This document shows positions 51,624 through 61,372 of a DNA stretch of 64,000 bases, piece after piece (positions within the stretch are counted from its first letter, which is position 1; each line of letters opens with the position of its first letter). The notes under the pieces were generated by a model. That model worked only from the letters and a program-made list of their open reading frames with translations. It was not told the origin of the DNA and did not search any database. Origin of the DNA: Methylobacterium sp. J-078 (GTDB taxonomy: Bacteria > Pseudomonadota > Alphaproteobacteria > Rhizobiales > Beijerinckiaceae); assembly GCF_022829285.1 (NCBI RefSeq), contig NZ_JAKSYI010000049.1, forward strand, positions 124,001 through 188,000, in the 5' to 3' direction. The position numbers and the translations under genes were made by a program.

Positions 51624-53074
51624 GGTTCACCCCCGCCGAAATCGGCCGCCGCATCGAGGGCGTCGGCCAGGGCCTTCTCCTCGCCGTAGTAGCGCGCGCG
51701 CTCCCAGAAGCGCGGGCGCCCGACGCCTGTGGAGCGGTGACGGCCGATCAGCTTGCCGTTCGCGTCCTCGCCGAGGACGTCGTAGAGGAAAAGGTCCTGG
51801 GTGATGATGACGTCGCCCTCGAGCCCCAGCACCTCCGTGATGTGGGTGATTCGGCGCGAGCCGTCCCGGAGGCGCGTCGCCTGGACGATCACGTCGATGG
51901 AGCCGCAGATCATCTCGCGCAGCGTCCGCGACGGCAGGCTGAAGCCGCCCGTGGTGATCATCGACTCGATGCGCGCCAGGGCTTCGCGGGGCGAGTTCGC
52001 GTGCAGCGTTCCCATGGAACCGTCGTGGCCGGTGTTCATCGCCTGAAGGAGGTCGAAGGCCTCCGGGCCACGGACCTCGCCGACGATGATGCGCTCGGGC
52101 CGCATGCGCAGGCAGTTCTTGACGAGATCGCGCATTGTGACCTGGCCGGACCCCTCCATGTTGGGGGGGCGCGTCTCGAGGCGGACGACGTGGGCCTGCT
52201 GGAGTTGCAGCTCAGCCGCGTCCTCGCAGGTGATGATGCGTTCGTCCGCGTCGATGTAGCGGGTCAGGCAGTTGAGGAGCGTGGTCTTCCCCGAGCCGGT
52301 ACCGCCCGAGATGACGACGTTGCACCGGACACGGCCAATGATCTGCAGGATCTTAGCGCCCTCGGGAGAGATCGCCCCGAAGGTGACGAGCTGATCCAGG
52401 GTCAGCTTGTCCTTCTTGAACTTTCGGATGGTCAGGACCGGCCCGTCGATCGCCAGGGGCGGCGCGATGATGTTCACGCGGGACCCGTCCGGCAGGCGTG
52501 CGTCGCAGATCGGCGAGGCCTCGTCGACCCGGCGGCCGACCTGGCTCACGATCCGCTGGCAGATGTTCATCAGCTGCTGGTTGTCGCGAAACCGTACGTT
52601 GGTGAGCTGGATCTTGCCGCCCACTTCGATGAAGGCGCGGTTCGCGCCGTTGACCATGATGTCGGCGATGTCGTCCCGGGCGAGCAGGGGCTCCAGGGGG
52701 CCATACCCGAGGACATCGTTGCAGATGTCGTCGAGGAGTTCCTCCTGCTCGGCGATCGACAGGACGATGTTCTTGAGCCCGATGATCTCCGAGACGATGT
52801 CACGGATTTCCTCACGCGCCGCCTCGGCATCGAGCCGGGCCAGCTGCGAGAGGTCGATCGCCTCGATCAGCGCACCGAAGATCATGCTCTTGGTGCGGAA
52901 ATAGTCTTCCGACTTCGCTGCCGCGGGCGGTGGCGCGGCCTCGGGCCGGAGGGGCGCCTCGGCCCTGGGGCGCAGGGCCGAATCATCGTGAACCGGCAGG
53001 ATCGCCTGCGGCTTGGCCACGATCGCAGCCGGCCGATCCTCGACCGCCGCGGTGCCCGAGCGCCTACCGAACAT
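51620..53074 (-). CDS. tadA: TadA/CpaF, Flp-pilus assembly ATPase
   Basis: A 484-residue secretion ATPase (GspE/VirB11 family). Seen: N-terminal proline-rich linker, Walker [16 protein letters not shown], Asp box CEDAAELQ, Walker B-type [17 protein letters not shown] and the His box [17 protein letters not shown]. It powers both extension and, in related pili, retraction. Its start is 42 bases past the cpaE stop, and it is coupled to tadB. Confidence 0.95.
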   Translation of the reverse strand: MFGRRSGTAAVEDRPAAIVAKPQAILPVHDDSALRPRAEAPLRPEAAPPPAAAKSEDYFRTKSMIFGALIEAIDLSQLARLDAEAAREEIRDIVSEIIGLKNIVLSIAEQEELLDDICNDVLGYGPLEPLLARDDIADIMVNGANRAFIEVGGKIQLTNVRFRDNQQLMNICQRIVSQVGRRVDEASPICDARLPDGSRVNIIAPPLAIDGPVLTIRKFKKDKLTLDQLVTFGAISPEGAKILQIIGRVRCNVVISGGTGSGKTTLLNCLTRYIDADERIITCEDAAELQLQQAHVVRLETRPPNMEGSGQVTMRDLVKNCLRMRPERIIVGEVRGPEAFDLLQAMNTGHDGSMGTLHANSPREALARIESMITTGGFSLPSRTLREMICGSIDVIVQATRLRDGSRRITHITEVLGLEGDVIITQDLFLYDVLGEDANGKLIGRHRSTGVGRPRFWERARYYGEEKALADALDAAADFGGGEP

Positions 53075-53116
53075 GGCGCGGTCTCCCGGCGGCGAATGCG
53101 GGCAAGGTGCTCGGCA

Positions 53117-54361
53117 TCACGAGGCCTTCCGACGCGCGAGCTTGGACAGCAGCGGCTCGAACAGGTTCTGGCGCGCGCGCCGGTGCTCCGTCCGTCCGGT
53201 GATCGCAGCCGCCAGGCTGGAGAAGATCTCGGCCGCCTTCGCCCCGCTCTGCACCTCGGCCACCATCTGCCCGTTGTTGGCGGCCGTACCGAACAGGGCC
53301 GCGTCGAACGGCACGCTGGCAGCGATCGTCGCGTCCAGGGATTTGGCGAACTCGGCCGCGGCGATCTCGGGCCGCTTCGGTACGCCGGTCCCGTTCAGGA
53401 TCACCCGGGGCCTGCGGTCGTTCGGGCGATTCTGCTGGAGGATGGTCAGCAGGTTCTTCGTGTTGCGCAGGGCGGCGAGTTCGGGGCTCGCCACGATCAG
53501 GATCTCGTCCGCTCCGATGAGCATGCGCCGCGACCAGGCCGTCCATTGGTGCGGCACGTCGAGGACGATGCAGGGCACGGCCGCGCGCAGGAGATCGAGA
53601 AGATTGTCGAAGGCCGGCTCGGTGAGGTCCGTCGTGCGATCGAGGGTGGCTGGGGCCGCCAGCAGCGAGAGGTTGTCGCTGCACTTCGACAGCAGCCTGT
53701 CGAGGAGGTTCGAATCCAGCCGGTCCGGCGCGAACACCGCCTCGGCGATGCCCTGCGGCGGGTCCTGGTTGAAGTTGAGGCTCGCCGTTCCGAAGGCGAT
53801 GTCGAGGTCGGCGATGACCGTGGCGGTGTCCTGCTCGCGGGCGATCGTCCAGGCGAGGTTGTGGGCGATGGTGGATGCGCCGACGCCGCCCTTGGCACCG
53901 ACGACCGCCACGGTCCGTCCGACCGGCTTGGCGCCCGGGACCGTGAAGAGGTCGGAGATCGCCTGGATCAGGTCGATCGCCAGCACGGGCGCCATCAGGT
54001 ACTCGCTCACCCCGCGCTGGATGAACTGCCGGTACAGCTGGACATCGTTGACATGCCCGATGACGACGACCTTCGTGCCCTCGTCGCAGACCTCGGCCAG
54101 CCGATCCAGGCATTCCAGGGGGCGGGATCTGGCGCTCTGCGTCTCGATGACGATCACGTTCGGGGTCGGCGCATGCCTGTAGGCCTCGACGGCGGCGGGG
54201 CCGCCGCCCATCTGAACCTTGATATGCGCTTTCTGCATCCGCCGGTCGGACCCTACGGACTCGATCAGCGACGCGGTCTCCGACGTCTCGCAGAAGGCCT
54301 GGATCGTGATGCGAGGCACCGGGGCGATGATGCGCTCAGACGACGCGTTCAGGTCCGGCAT
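53117..54361 (-). CDS. cpaE: CpaE/TadZ, pilus localisation ATPase
   Basis: A 414-residue protein with a receiver-like N-terminal domain (ITIQAFCETSETASLIESV and TKVVVIGHVNDVQLY) and a MinD/ParA-type ATPase domain. The deviant Walker A reads VVGAKGGVGASTIAHNLAW, with DLDIAFGTASLNF after it and IVLDVPHQWTAWSRR as the switch region. TadZ proteins place the pilus machine at the pole. In operon with cpaD upstream. Confidence 0.9.
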   Translation of the reverse strand: MPDLNASSERIIAPVPRITIQAFCETSETASLIESVGSDRRMQKAHIKVQMGGGPAAVEAYRHAPTPNVIVIETQSARSRPLECLDRLAEVCDEGTKVVVIGHVNDVQLYRQFIQRGVSEYLMAPVLAIDLIQAISDLFTVPGAKPVGRTVAVVGAKGGVGASTIAHNLAWTIAREQDTATVIADLDIAFGTASLNFNQDPPQGIAEAVFAPDRLDSNLLDRLLSKCSDNLSLLAAPATLDRTTDLTEPAFDNLLDLLRAAVPCIVLDVPHQWTAWSRRMLIGADEILIVASPELAALRNTKNLLTILQQNRPNDRRPRVILNGTGVPKRPEIAAAEFAKSLDATIAASVPFDAALFGTAANNGQMVAEVQSGAKAAEIFSSLAAAITGRTEHRRARQNLFEPLLSKLARRKAS

Positions 54362-54440
54362 GGGGTGGGTTCCGGTTCTGGTTGCCGCCGATGCGGGAGG
54401 AGGACTGGCAGTTGATCGCGTTGGCCGGAAGCCAGCTCGG

Positions 54441-55175
54441 TCACTGATCGACAGCTGACTTCACGGACGTCTTTCCATCCTGCCGCCATTCGGTTGACGG
54501 ATCCTTGCCTTCGCGCACCTTCGTGATGTCGCCCGTTCGGCGGATCGTGTCGATCCGACCCTCGGGGCGCCCGCGCACGAGATCGACGGGGTCGGCGACC
54601 TGGGCGGCGAAATTGGTTTGGCTGGCGCAGCCGAGATTCCAGTGAGACTCGTTGCGGCCGTTGAAGGCCGGATCGCCGACGCCGAGATCCTGGGGCCAGG
54701 TTCCGCACTGGCTGGCGACCTTCGCCTCCATGCGCTGGAAGGTGAGACGCAAGGGGGCGGCAAGGCCCGGATTGGCGACCGCGTAGCTGGTAACAGAGAT
54801 GCGGCCCGGCGGGATCCCACCGTCGGCACCGATCCGCCGGATCGCCGCGGCGGTCCGCTCCACGCCCGCCCCCATTCCGGGTGCGACGCCGCGCGGTACG
54901 TCGAGCACGAGGATGCCTCGCCCATAACGGCGGAACTCGAGGATGAAGGCGTCGATATCGGCGGCCTGACGTGGGTCGATATGGCCGGTCCCGGTCACGA
55001 AGACATCGAGGCTGCGCGCGCCGTCCGCGAGGACGATCGGGTGGCGGGCGCGATAATCGTTCGGGTAGAGCGAGCCGGTCGTTGCCACGCGATCGGCGCG
55101 GCACGCGCCCAGCAGCGCGGCGACGCTCGCGACCGCCGTCAAGGCCAGTGCGTTTCGGGGAGACGGAAGGGACAT
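54441..55175 (-). CDS. cpaD: CpaD, pilus-assembly lipoprotein
   Basis: A 244-residue lipoprotein with the lipobox LLGACRAD (Cys25 region). Family-like blocks are SLYPNDYRARHPIVLADGAR, FILEFRRYGRGILVLDVPRG and GDPAFNGRNESHWNLGCASQ. CpaD helps the CpaC secretin reach or stay in the outer membrane. Confidence 0.88.
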   Translation of the reverse strand: MSLPSPRNALALTAVASVAALLGACRADRVATTGSLYPNDYRARHPIVLADGARSLDVFVTGTGHIDPRQAADIDAFILEFRRYGRGILVLDVPRGVAPGMGAGVERTAAAIRRIGADGGIPPGRISVTSYAVANPGLAAPLRLTFQRMEAKVASQCGTWPQDLGVGDPAFNGRNESHWNLGCASQTNFAAQVADPVDLVRGRPEGRIDTIRRTGDITKVREGKDPSTEWRQDGKTSVKSAVDQ

Positions 55176-55222
55176 CGTGGTCGGGTCCTGTAGAGGCGGC
55201 GCGCGGAGAGGAAGCGGTCGTC

Positions 55223-56734
55223 CTAGTCGGTGATGAAGCCGACGCGGCCACGGTAGCCATTGCCGAGGGGGTTGGCGCCCGCGACCCCGTAGAGCTTGTT
55301 CAGGCGGCCGAGCAGGATGGCCTGTGCGTCCTGGGCGTCGACGAAACCGTCATCCGGTCGCGCGATCTGGCGCGGTTCCATGGCTTTCGCGATGTACGGG
55401 GTGACCATGATCATCAACTCCGTCTCCTGACGCTGATAATCCCGGGAGCGGAACAGGGCGCCGATGATCGGAAGGTTGATCAAACCGGGCAAACCGGAGA
55501 TCGCCGCCTTGTTGCGCTGCTGGATCAGGCCGGCGGTCATCATCGTTGCGCCGGAGGCGAGCTCCACCGTGGTCTCGGACTTGCGAACGGTGAAGCCCGG
55601 AATGGCCGTTGTCGTACCGGTGAAGTTGATGTTCAGCGAGTTCTGCTGATCGATCTCAGTCACCTGCGTACCGACCCTGACCGAGATACGGTTCTCAGCT
55701 TGGACCACCGGGGTGAAGGTCAAGCTCACCCCATATTCCTTGAAGGTAATGCTCGGAACGCACGTCTGAACGGTTGATGTCCCCGTCACCGAACAGCTCA
55801 AATTTCCGGGTACGGGGATCTGTCCGCCTGCCGTGAAGTTTGCGGCCTCCCCGGAGATTGCCGTGAGCGTTGGCTCCGCGAGCACACGGGAGACCCCCGC
55901 CTGTTCGAACGCCTTCAGGGTCGCGGTGAGGCTTGCCCCGCCGGAGCCGTTGACCGTTCCTGATAGGAGATTCCCGTTCGGAAACTGGCCGCCATTCAGT
56001 GTAAGTGGGGTCGTGTTGGCAAGATTCAGTCCGGACCAACTGCCATTCAGGTTGACGCCGAACTGCTTCAGAACCGTGCGTGCGACCTCGACGACGGTGA
56101 CCCGCAACATCACCTGATCCTTGTTACGGATCGTCAGGTTGTTGATCACCGCTCCACGCGAAACCGATGCCCCCCCGGCAGCGGGTCCGGCGCCACCGGC
56201 GCCACTCCCGATCCCCACGAACCCGTTCGTGATGTCGACGGCCTGCGCGGCTTCGGAGGCCGAGCCCACCGAACCCGAGAGGATGATCGAATTGCCGGCT
56301 GGGCGGAGGTCGAAACGCCCGCCCGGGATGCTGCGCGTCAGGATCTGGCTGAGTTCGCCGAGGTTCAGGTTCGTCGCCACCGTGACGTCGAGGGCGGTGA
56401 TCTGCCGTCCCTCGGCGTCCATGATGAAGATCGAGGTCGCCCCGTTCTCCATGCCGATGACGAAGACCTTGCGGGTGGACCGTACGACGGCGTTGGCGAC
56501 CTTCGGATTGGCGACGAAGACCTCCTTCGCATCGCGCGGCAGGTCGATGACCAGGGAGCGTCCCATGGTGAGGTCGACCCGCCGGGCCGTGGTGCCTTCG
56601 TTTCCGCCGACCGCGAGGACCGGCGCCGGGATCACGTTGCGGGTGGGTTGGGCCCGAACAGGGCCGGCGGACGCCGCGACGACGAGCGCCGCTCCGACCG
56701 AGCCGAGGTGAAGGAATGTGCGGGAGTAGATCAT
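55223..56734 (-). CDS. cpaC: CpaC/RcpA, Flp-pilus outer-membrane secretin
   Basis: A 503-residue secretin. It has a signal peptide, an N-terminal domain (RSLVIDLPRDAKEVFVANPK and VRSTRKVFVIGMENGATSIF), and a BON-like region (RFDLRPAGNSIILSGSVGSA). The secretin channel domain carries VSRVLAEPTLTAISGEAANF, GGQIPVP and a C-terminal RSRDYQRQETELMIMVTPYI. It forms the gated pore through which the pilus leaves the cell. Confidence 0.93.
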   Translation of the reverse strand: MIYSRTFLHLGSVGAALVVAASAGPVRAQPTRNVIPAPVLAVGGNEGTTARRVDLTMGRSLVIDLPRDAKEVFVANPKVANAVVRSTRKVFVIGMENGATSIFIMDAEGRQITALDVTVATNLNLGELSQILTRSIPGGRFDLRPAGNSIILSGSVGSASEAAQAVDITNGFVGIGSGAGGAGPAAGGASVSRGAVINNLTIRNKDQVMLRVTVVEVARTVLKQFGVNLNGSWSGLNLANTTPLTLNGGQFPNGNLLSGTVNGSGGASLTATLKAFEQAGVSRVLAEPTLTAISGEAANFTAGGQIPVPGNLSCSVTGTSTVQTCVPSITFKEYGVSLTFTPVVQAENRISVRVGTQVTEIDQQNSLNINFTGTTTAIPGFTVRKSETTVELASGATMMTAGLIQQRNKAAISGLPGLINLPIIGALFRSRDYQRQETELMIMVTPYIAKAMEPRQIARPDDGFVDAQDAQAILLGRLNKLYGVAGANPLGNGYRGRVGFITD

Positions 56735-56769
56735 CGGCGCGTCCTCTGTCGTCAGGTGTGCGTTTCGTC

Positions 56770-57570
56770 TCAGCGCCGCGATTGCTGCTTCGCGACGCCG
56801 AACCGCACGACGGTGAGCGCTGTTTCGGGACGTGCTTCGAGGGTCGGATCGCTGCTGCGACCGCTGTCGACGAGGCTCCGGAGCGAGAGGGAGAGTTGCC
56901 CGGCCTTCTGGGCCATGGTCACGAGTTCGGCCTGGGCCGGGGTCAACGCGAGGGTGGCGGTCTCGCCCGTCACGACGTTGTTGCCGTTCTTTTCCTGCAC
57001 GATCTGTCCGATCGCCAGAACGCGAATGTCCTGAAGCAGGGTCTCGGAGGCCTGGGCGTCGCCGTTGCCGCGCCCCGCCTCCTCGTCCCGGTAGGTGCGG
57101 ATGATGTCGACATGGTCGTTCGGCAGGATGAAGCCGCCCGCCGTGTTCGAACCGCGCGTGTCGATGGTGATCGCGACCGCCCGCATGCCCGCGGGAAGGA
57201 CCGCGGCGAGGAAACCGCCATCGGACCGGGCGAGCTTCTGCGGGCGGATCGGCTCGCCGGCGAGGAAGTTCGAGCGGGTGATGGACCCGACGGTCTCCTC
57301 CATGCCCTTGGGTGAGGCCGTGCGGGTGATGTAGCCCGCCGAGAGCGCATCGTTCGGCCAGGGTTGCCAGCGCAGGTCGGGAGTCTGGATGTTCTGACCC
57401 ATCGGCAGCTCGGCGGCTGCCACCAGCACGTCCGTCACCGCGACGGCGGGGGGCGGAGCGACGGCGATCGGCTGAACCGTCGGCTTGTCGTCGCCGCTCA
57501 TCAAGAACGCCGCTGCGCCGCCCGCACCGAGCGCAATCGCGAGAACGGCAAGTCTGGCTGGTTTCATCAC
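56770..57570 (-). CDS. cpaB: CpaB/RcpC, Flp-pilus assembly protein
   Basis: A 266-residue protein with an N-terminal membrane anchor (ARLAVLAIALGAGGAAAFL) and an SAF-type domain: VAAAELPMGQNIQTPDLRWQ then RSNFLAGEPIRPQKLARSDG and GMRAVAITIDTRGSNTAGGF, with ILPNDHVDII. It sits 35 bases before cpaC and is usual between cpaA and cpaC. Confidence 0.9.
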   Translation of the reverse strand: MMKPARLAVLAIALGAGGAAAFLMSGDDKPTVQPIAVAPPPAVAVTDVLVAAAELPMGQNIQTPDLRWQPWPNDALSAGYITRTASPKGMEETVGSITRSNFLAGEPIRPQKLARSDGGFLAAVLPAGMRAVAITIDTRGSNTAGGFILPNDHVDIIRTYRDEEAGRGNGDAQASETLLQDIRVLAIGQIVQEKNGNNVVTGETATLALTPAQAELVTMAQKAGQLSLSLRSLVDSGRSSDPTLEARPETALTVVRFGVAKQQSRR

Positions 57571-57692
57571 CGGGCTCGAACCTGAGGACGGCGGATCGCC
57601 GTACCGCTCGGATTTGGGGCCGGATTCCTCAAATTACGGTTAACGAGCGGTAAGCAATATGATCGAAACTGCTTTTTGTCAGTTTTGCCTCA

Positions 57693-58199
57693 TCAGACCC
57701 CGAGGCTACGGGTCCAGATGACGGTCTCGGGCAGGATCAAGAGAGCGGCAAGTGCCAGCGCGATTCCGTATGGAACACCGGTCTTCGCGTCGTGCAGATG
57801 CAGGGCGAAGGGAAGCCGTGCGACCGCGCCGGGGAGGGGGAGCGAGCGCATCGCGAGGAGGCCGAGCGTCAGGGCACCGCCGCTCACGGACGCGAGGAGC
57901 AGATACTCGGCGAGGTGATCGAAACCGATCCAGAGGGCGGTCGCCGCGGCGAGCTTGGCATCACCGCCGCCGATCAGGCCGAAGGCGAACAGGGTGAAAG
58001 TCACCGAGAGGGTGACGCCTCCGGCGCCGAGGTGCCCCGCGAGCTCGATCCAGCCGAGACCGCTCCCGATGGCGAAGGCCGCGAAGGCGACAGCCAAGGC
58101 AATCGACACGGTGTTGGGGATGAGCATGGTCAGAAGGTCCCGCGAGGCCGCGTAGGCCATCAGGAACGGGAAGATCACGAGGAGGCTGAGGTTCGCCAT
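57693..58199 (-). CDS. cpaA: CpaA, prepilin peptidase
   Basis: A 168-residue aspartic A24 peptidase with about five to six membrane segments. The two catalytic Asp residues are in YAASRDLLTMLIPN and GGGDAKLAAATAL. It cleaves and may methylate the Flp pilin leader. No large N-terminal domain, as is typical of the Flp class. Confidence 0.92.
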   Translation of the reverse strand: MANLSLLVIFPFLMAYAASRDLLTMLIPNTVSIALAVAFAAFAIGSGLGWIELAGHLGAGGVTLSVTFTLFAFGLIGGGDAKLAAATALWIGFDHLAEYLLLASVSGGALTLGLLAMRSLPLPGAVARLPFALHLHDAKTGVPYGIALALAALLILPETVIWTRSLGV

Positions 58200-58590
58200 A
58201 TCGATTCGTCAGGCTCGCGCGACGCGATCGGCGCACGGACCATGCTCTGGGCCGGGCCTCTCTGGGGTGATCCGGGACGTGTCTCTTGCTGCTCGGCGAC
58301 CCTCCGGCGAGATTGGCCCGGGGGTGGGTCGGCCGCGTCGCGGTCGAACGGCGGAGAGGGCAGCCACGCGAACGTGGCATGCCCGGGATTCCGTTATCTG
58401 CCGGTCACACGTGCAAACGACAGTGTCCTTCGTTGGAGAGCCGAGCCATGTGCTCGATCCATGTGCGGCCGAGCGAGGTGCGCCGGCCGTCTCCGGCCAG
58501 GGCCCTCAGACGAAGTCGGCCAGCCAGGATCCGAGCCGCGCCCCCCCTTGAGGTGCGCCGGCCGATCGCCGGACCGCAACCCTCCGAGTA
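58200..58590. other. Intergenic region between cpaA and the Flp pilin gene
   Basis: 391 bases. It holds the 15-bp direct repeat at 58475/58550 and G/C-rich hairpins just past the pilin stop that may act as a terminator, which would limit read-through from the highly expressed pilin into cpaA. No gene recognised. Confidence 0.5.
58475..58564. repeat. 15-bp direct repeat downstream of the pilin gene
   Basis: gaggtgcgccggccg occurs at 58475-58489 and again at 58550-58564, each followed by a short palindromic GC stem. This may be part of a tandem terminator for the pilin transcript or a small repeat element. Confidence 0.65.
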
Positions 58591-58773
58591 TTACTTCGTG
58601 GCGGCCGGCGTCGCGAGGTTGGTGGCGACCGCACCGAGCTTGGTGTTCAGGTTGGTGCCGATCGTGGAGAGGGTACCGATGATCACGACGGCGATGAGGG
58701 CGGCGATCAGGCCGTACTCGATGGCGGTGGCACCGGACTCGTCGGCGGCGAAACGCTTGAAGATGGAGGTCAT
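58591..58773 (-). CDS. flp: Flp/PilA-type pilin
   Basis: A 60-residue pilin with a short basic leader (MTSIFKRFAADESG), cut after Gly14, and the hallmark ATAIEYGLIAALIAVVIIGT, followed by LSTIGTNLNTKLG. It is the pilus subunit, standing upstream of cpaA-tadC in the usual order. The AT-richer stretch upstream likely carries its promoter; AGGGGTAC precedes the ATG. Confidence 0.95.
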   Translation of the reverse strand: MTSIFKRFAADESGATAIEYGLIAALIAVVIIGTLSTIGTNLNTKLGAVATNLATPAATK

Positions 58774-59233
58774 GGCAAAGTACCCCTGAAGTGGATGTGC
58801 CGCTCACGCAATCGGCGTCTTTCCGGCGACCCAGTCAGAATGCCAGCGGCCTCTTGCGATTGGGTTAAATCGATCCTCCAAACCAGCGATCGATTGGGCG
58901 CTTTGAATCAGCGTCAAGAATTCGTAAACGAGAACCAACGCTTTTCCTCGACCTTCAGCCTCGGCGATCGGGCGTTTTTCACACGGGTGTCGGACGGCGC
59001 GGCCCATATCAGGCTGGCCTATGGACCGCTGCACCTCCCGGTTGGGCCCTGCCCGCCAGGTTAGACCGTGCCGCGTCTCCTGCGCCCTCGCCATGCCCGT
59101 GCACGCCCGGATTATCGGTTCGTTTACCCTGCGCGTGCTTCCTCTGCGGACCACTCTCGGCGCGCTGGTTCGTTCGGATGCGCCGGCATCAAGCATGATG
59201 GGCGTCGTGCCGTACGGTTTCAGTGAGCCTCAG
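58774..59233. other. Divergent intergenic region between flp and the CpaC-N-like gene
   Basis: 460 bases. Open frames on both strands show no family pattern. The part next to flp (58774-58960) is somewhat less GC-rich and is the probable flp promoter region. No operator recognised. Confidence 0.45.
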
Positions 59234-59743
59234 ATGCAACAGCGCGCGAACCCGTCCCGCATAGGCGCCCGAACCCTCGTCGCCGCCCTGTTGTCCGTCT
59301 GGTCCGCCTTCGGCTGTCCCGCTGTGAAAGCCCAGTCCACGACGGGCGCACCGACGATCGTCACGGTCACGGTCGACAACGCCAAGGTGATCCGACTGCC
59401 CGACCGGACCCAAACGGTGATCGTCGGCAATCCCATCATCGCGGATGTCGCGCTGCAGAAGAACGGTGTGCTGATCCTCACCGGCAAGAGTTTCGGCAGC
59501 ACCAACCTGATCGCCCTCGACGCATCGGGGAGCATGCTGGCGGAATCGACGATCAGCGTTCAGGCGCCCCAGGCCGCTGTGATCACCGTGCAACGCGGGC
59601 TCGACCGCGAGTCGTATTCCTGCACCCCGAACTGTCAGCCTTCGATCCAACTCGGCGACGCCACGAAGTACTACGGGGACGTCAGCGGCCAAGCCGAAGC
59701 GCGTCGTGCCATGGCGACGGGCGCCGGGCCCGCAGCCCGCTGA
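59234..59743 (+). CDS. Exported CpaC-N-terminal-domain-like protein
   Basis: About 169 residues. A signal peptide (TLVAALLSVWSAFGCPAVKA) is followed by a domain matching the N-terminal region of pilus secretins: KVIRLPDRTQTVIVGNPIIA, GVLILTGKSFGSTNLIALDA. It lacks the secretin channel. A CxxxC pair near the C-terminus (YSCTPNCQP) is distinctive. It may be an accessory to the CpaC pore. Start is uncertain between 59195, 59198 and 59234; the last gives a compact signal peptide. Confidence 0.75.
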   Translation: MQQRANPSRIGARTLVAALLSVWSAFGCPAVKAQSTTGAPTIVTVTVDNAKVIRLPDRTQTVIVGNPIIADVALQKNGVLILTGKSFGSTNLIALDASGSMLAESTISVQAPQAAVITVQRGLDRESYSCTPNCQPSIQLGDATKYYGDVSGQAEARRAMATGAGPAAR

Positions 59744-59771
59744 GATTCGCCGACAGGCGGCTGCCGCCTGC

Positions 59772-60239
59772 TCACCCCTCGGACAGGTAGCGCGGCTCCA
59801 CGCCGTCCCGGATCGCGAGACGGAAACCGTCGAGTCCCTCGATCGTGGCCGCGCGCCCCGCGCGCAGGTCCGCCACGTAGCGCAAGGCGCCGGCGACCAC
59901 CCGCTCCGAATACGGCTTGGCGATTACCCCCATCGCCCCGGCGAAATCATCGGGAATGCGCTTGGCGTTCGCCGTCATGAACACCACCGTGGTGTGCGGG
60001 TCGGCGCTGAGGGCTCGGGCCACTTCGACACCGGTGGGGCCATCCACCAAATGGATGTCGACGAACGCCACGTCGGGGGCCGTCGAGAGGCCGAGGGCGA
60101 TCGCCTCGGCGGAGCTTCCGGCGACGCCGACCACATCGTGGCCGAGTTCATCGAGCAAGCATTCGAGTTCGAGGGCAATGAGGACCTCGTCCTCGACCAC
60201 GAGGACGCGCAGGGCAGGACTCGTCATCGCGTCGTCCAT
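59772..60239 (-). CDS. Response regulator, single receiver domain
   Basis: A 155-residue protein with one receiver domain: acidic pocket VVEDE (14-18), phospho-acceptor Asp61 in VAFVDIHLVDG, Thr in VVFMTANA and Lys in GVIAKPY. No output domain, so it may act on another protein. It overlaps the kinase gene: ATG 60239 has GAGGCGGA upstream, and an alternative ATG 60227 would give an ATGA overlap. Confidence 0.9.
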   Translation of the reverse strand: MDDAMTSPALRVLVVEDEVLIALELECLLDELGHDVVGVAGSSAEAIALGLSTAPDVAFVDIHLVDGPTGVEVARALSADPHTTVVFMTANAKRIPDDFAGAMGVIAKPYSERVVAGALRYVADLRAGRAATIEGLDGFRLAIRDGVEPRYLSEG

Positions 60240-61372
60240 TCCGCCTCTGCGGCCCGCTCCGCACCCGTCCGCAGGGAGACCGCATCGAGGGGCACCGTGA
60301 TTTCGACGCGCGTGCCGGGGGCGACATCGCTCCAGACGATCACGCCGCGAAGCTGGCGGACGACCATCTCGACGAGGGAGCGTCCGAAGCCCGCCGGATT
60401 CGGTTTGCCGCCGGCAAGTCCGATCCCGTCATCCTGGATCAGCATGCGCAGACCCTCGTCGCTGCGTTGGGCCGTGATCGTGATCCGCCCGGCCCGGCTG
60501 TCCGGAAAGGCGTGACGGACGGCGTTGGTCGCCAACTCATGGAGCATCAGCGCCAGGGGCGCCGCCATCGCGGCGGAGACCGCGATCGAATCGATCTCAG
60601 CGCTGACGGCCGTCCGTTCGTTGTCGATGCCGGCGACGAGCTCGGAGACGAAGTCTTCGGCGAATTCCCGCAGATCGAACCGCGTCACGTCTCCGGTGGA
60701 GTAGAGCATCCGATGAACGGTCGAGAGGGCACCGACGCGCTCCGCCATGCCCTGCAGCGCGTCGCGGACCTCGCCGCGCGGTGTGCGCCGCGCCTTCAGC
60801 AGCATCAGGGACGAGATGACCTGGAGGTTGTTCTTGACCCGGTGATCGACCTCATGGAGCAGCGCGGTCTTCTGCTCGAGTGCGGCGCGCAGGTCCGCGG
60901 TCTGCTCGGCGACCCGTCGCTCGAGTTCGTCGTTTGCGTCGCGCATCGCGACTTCGTGACGGTATTTGCCCGTCATGTCGGCCTGAGCCGAGTAGAAATG
61001 AACGATCCGCCCCGTGGCGTCGCGCACGGGCGCCACCGTCATGCCGTTCCAGAAGGACGTGCCGTCCTTGCGGTAATTGACCAGCTCGATCTCGATAGGC
61101 CGACCCGCGCGCACCGCTTCGCCAAGGCGGCGAACCGCGCGTGGATCGGTGTCGGCACCCTGGAGCATCCGGCAGTTCCTGCCGTCGAGATCCTCCCAGG
61201 CATAGCCGGTGAGGGCGAGGAAAGCGTCGTTGGCCCATATGATCGGGTTGTCGGCCAGGCGCGGATCGGTCAGCACCATCGGCGTCGGGCTGGCCGTGAA
61301 CGCGGCCACGAACGCACCGGCGTCGATCCCGAGCTTGAGCGGTCCAGCGGCGGGGGGATCCCTATGCGTCAT
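60224..61372 (-). CDS. LOV-domain sensor histidine kinase (HisKA_2/HWE type)
   Basis: A 382-residue soluble kinase. The N-terminal PAS domain at about 30-140 has the LOV signature GRNCRMLQG with Cys67 (the flavin-adduct cysteine), plus IIWANDAFLALTGYAWED and YRKDGTSFWNGMTVAPVRD. The phospho-acceptor His177 lies in LLHEVDHRVKNNLQVISSLM, and the ATP-binding region has ALMLHELATNAVRHAF and GFGRSLVEMVVRQL. Such kinases are blue-light receptors of alphaproteobacteria. It is coupled to the response-regulator gene that follows. Confidence 0.9.
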   Translation of the reverse strand: MTHRDPPAAGPLKLGIDAGAFVAAFTASPTPMVLTDPRLADNPIIWANDAFLALTGYAWEDLDGRNCRMLQGADTDPRAVRRLGEAVRAGRPIEIELVNYRKDGTSFWNGMTVAPVRDATGRIVHFYSAQADMTGKYRHEVAMRDANDELERRVAEQTADLRAALEQKTALLHEVDHRVKNNLQVISSLMLLKARRTPRGEVRDALQGMAERVGALSTVHRMLYSTGDVTRFDLREFAEDFVSELVAGIDNERTAVSAEIDSIAVSAAMAAPLALMLHELATNAVRHAFPDSRAGRITITAQRSDEGLRMLIQDDGIGLAGGKPNPAGFGRSLVEMVVRQLRGVIVWSDVAPGTRVEITVPLDAVSLRTGAERAAEAEWTTR

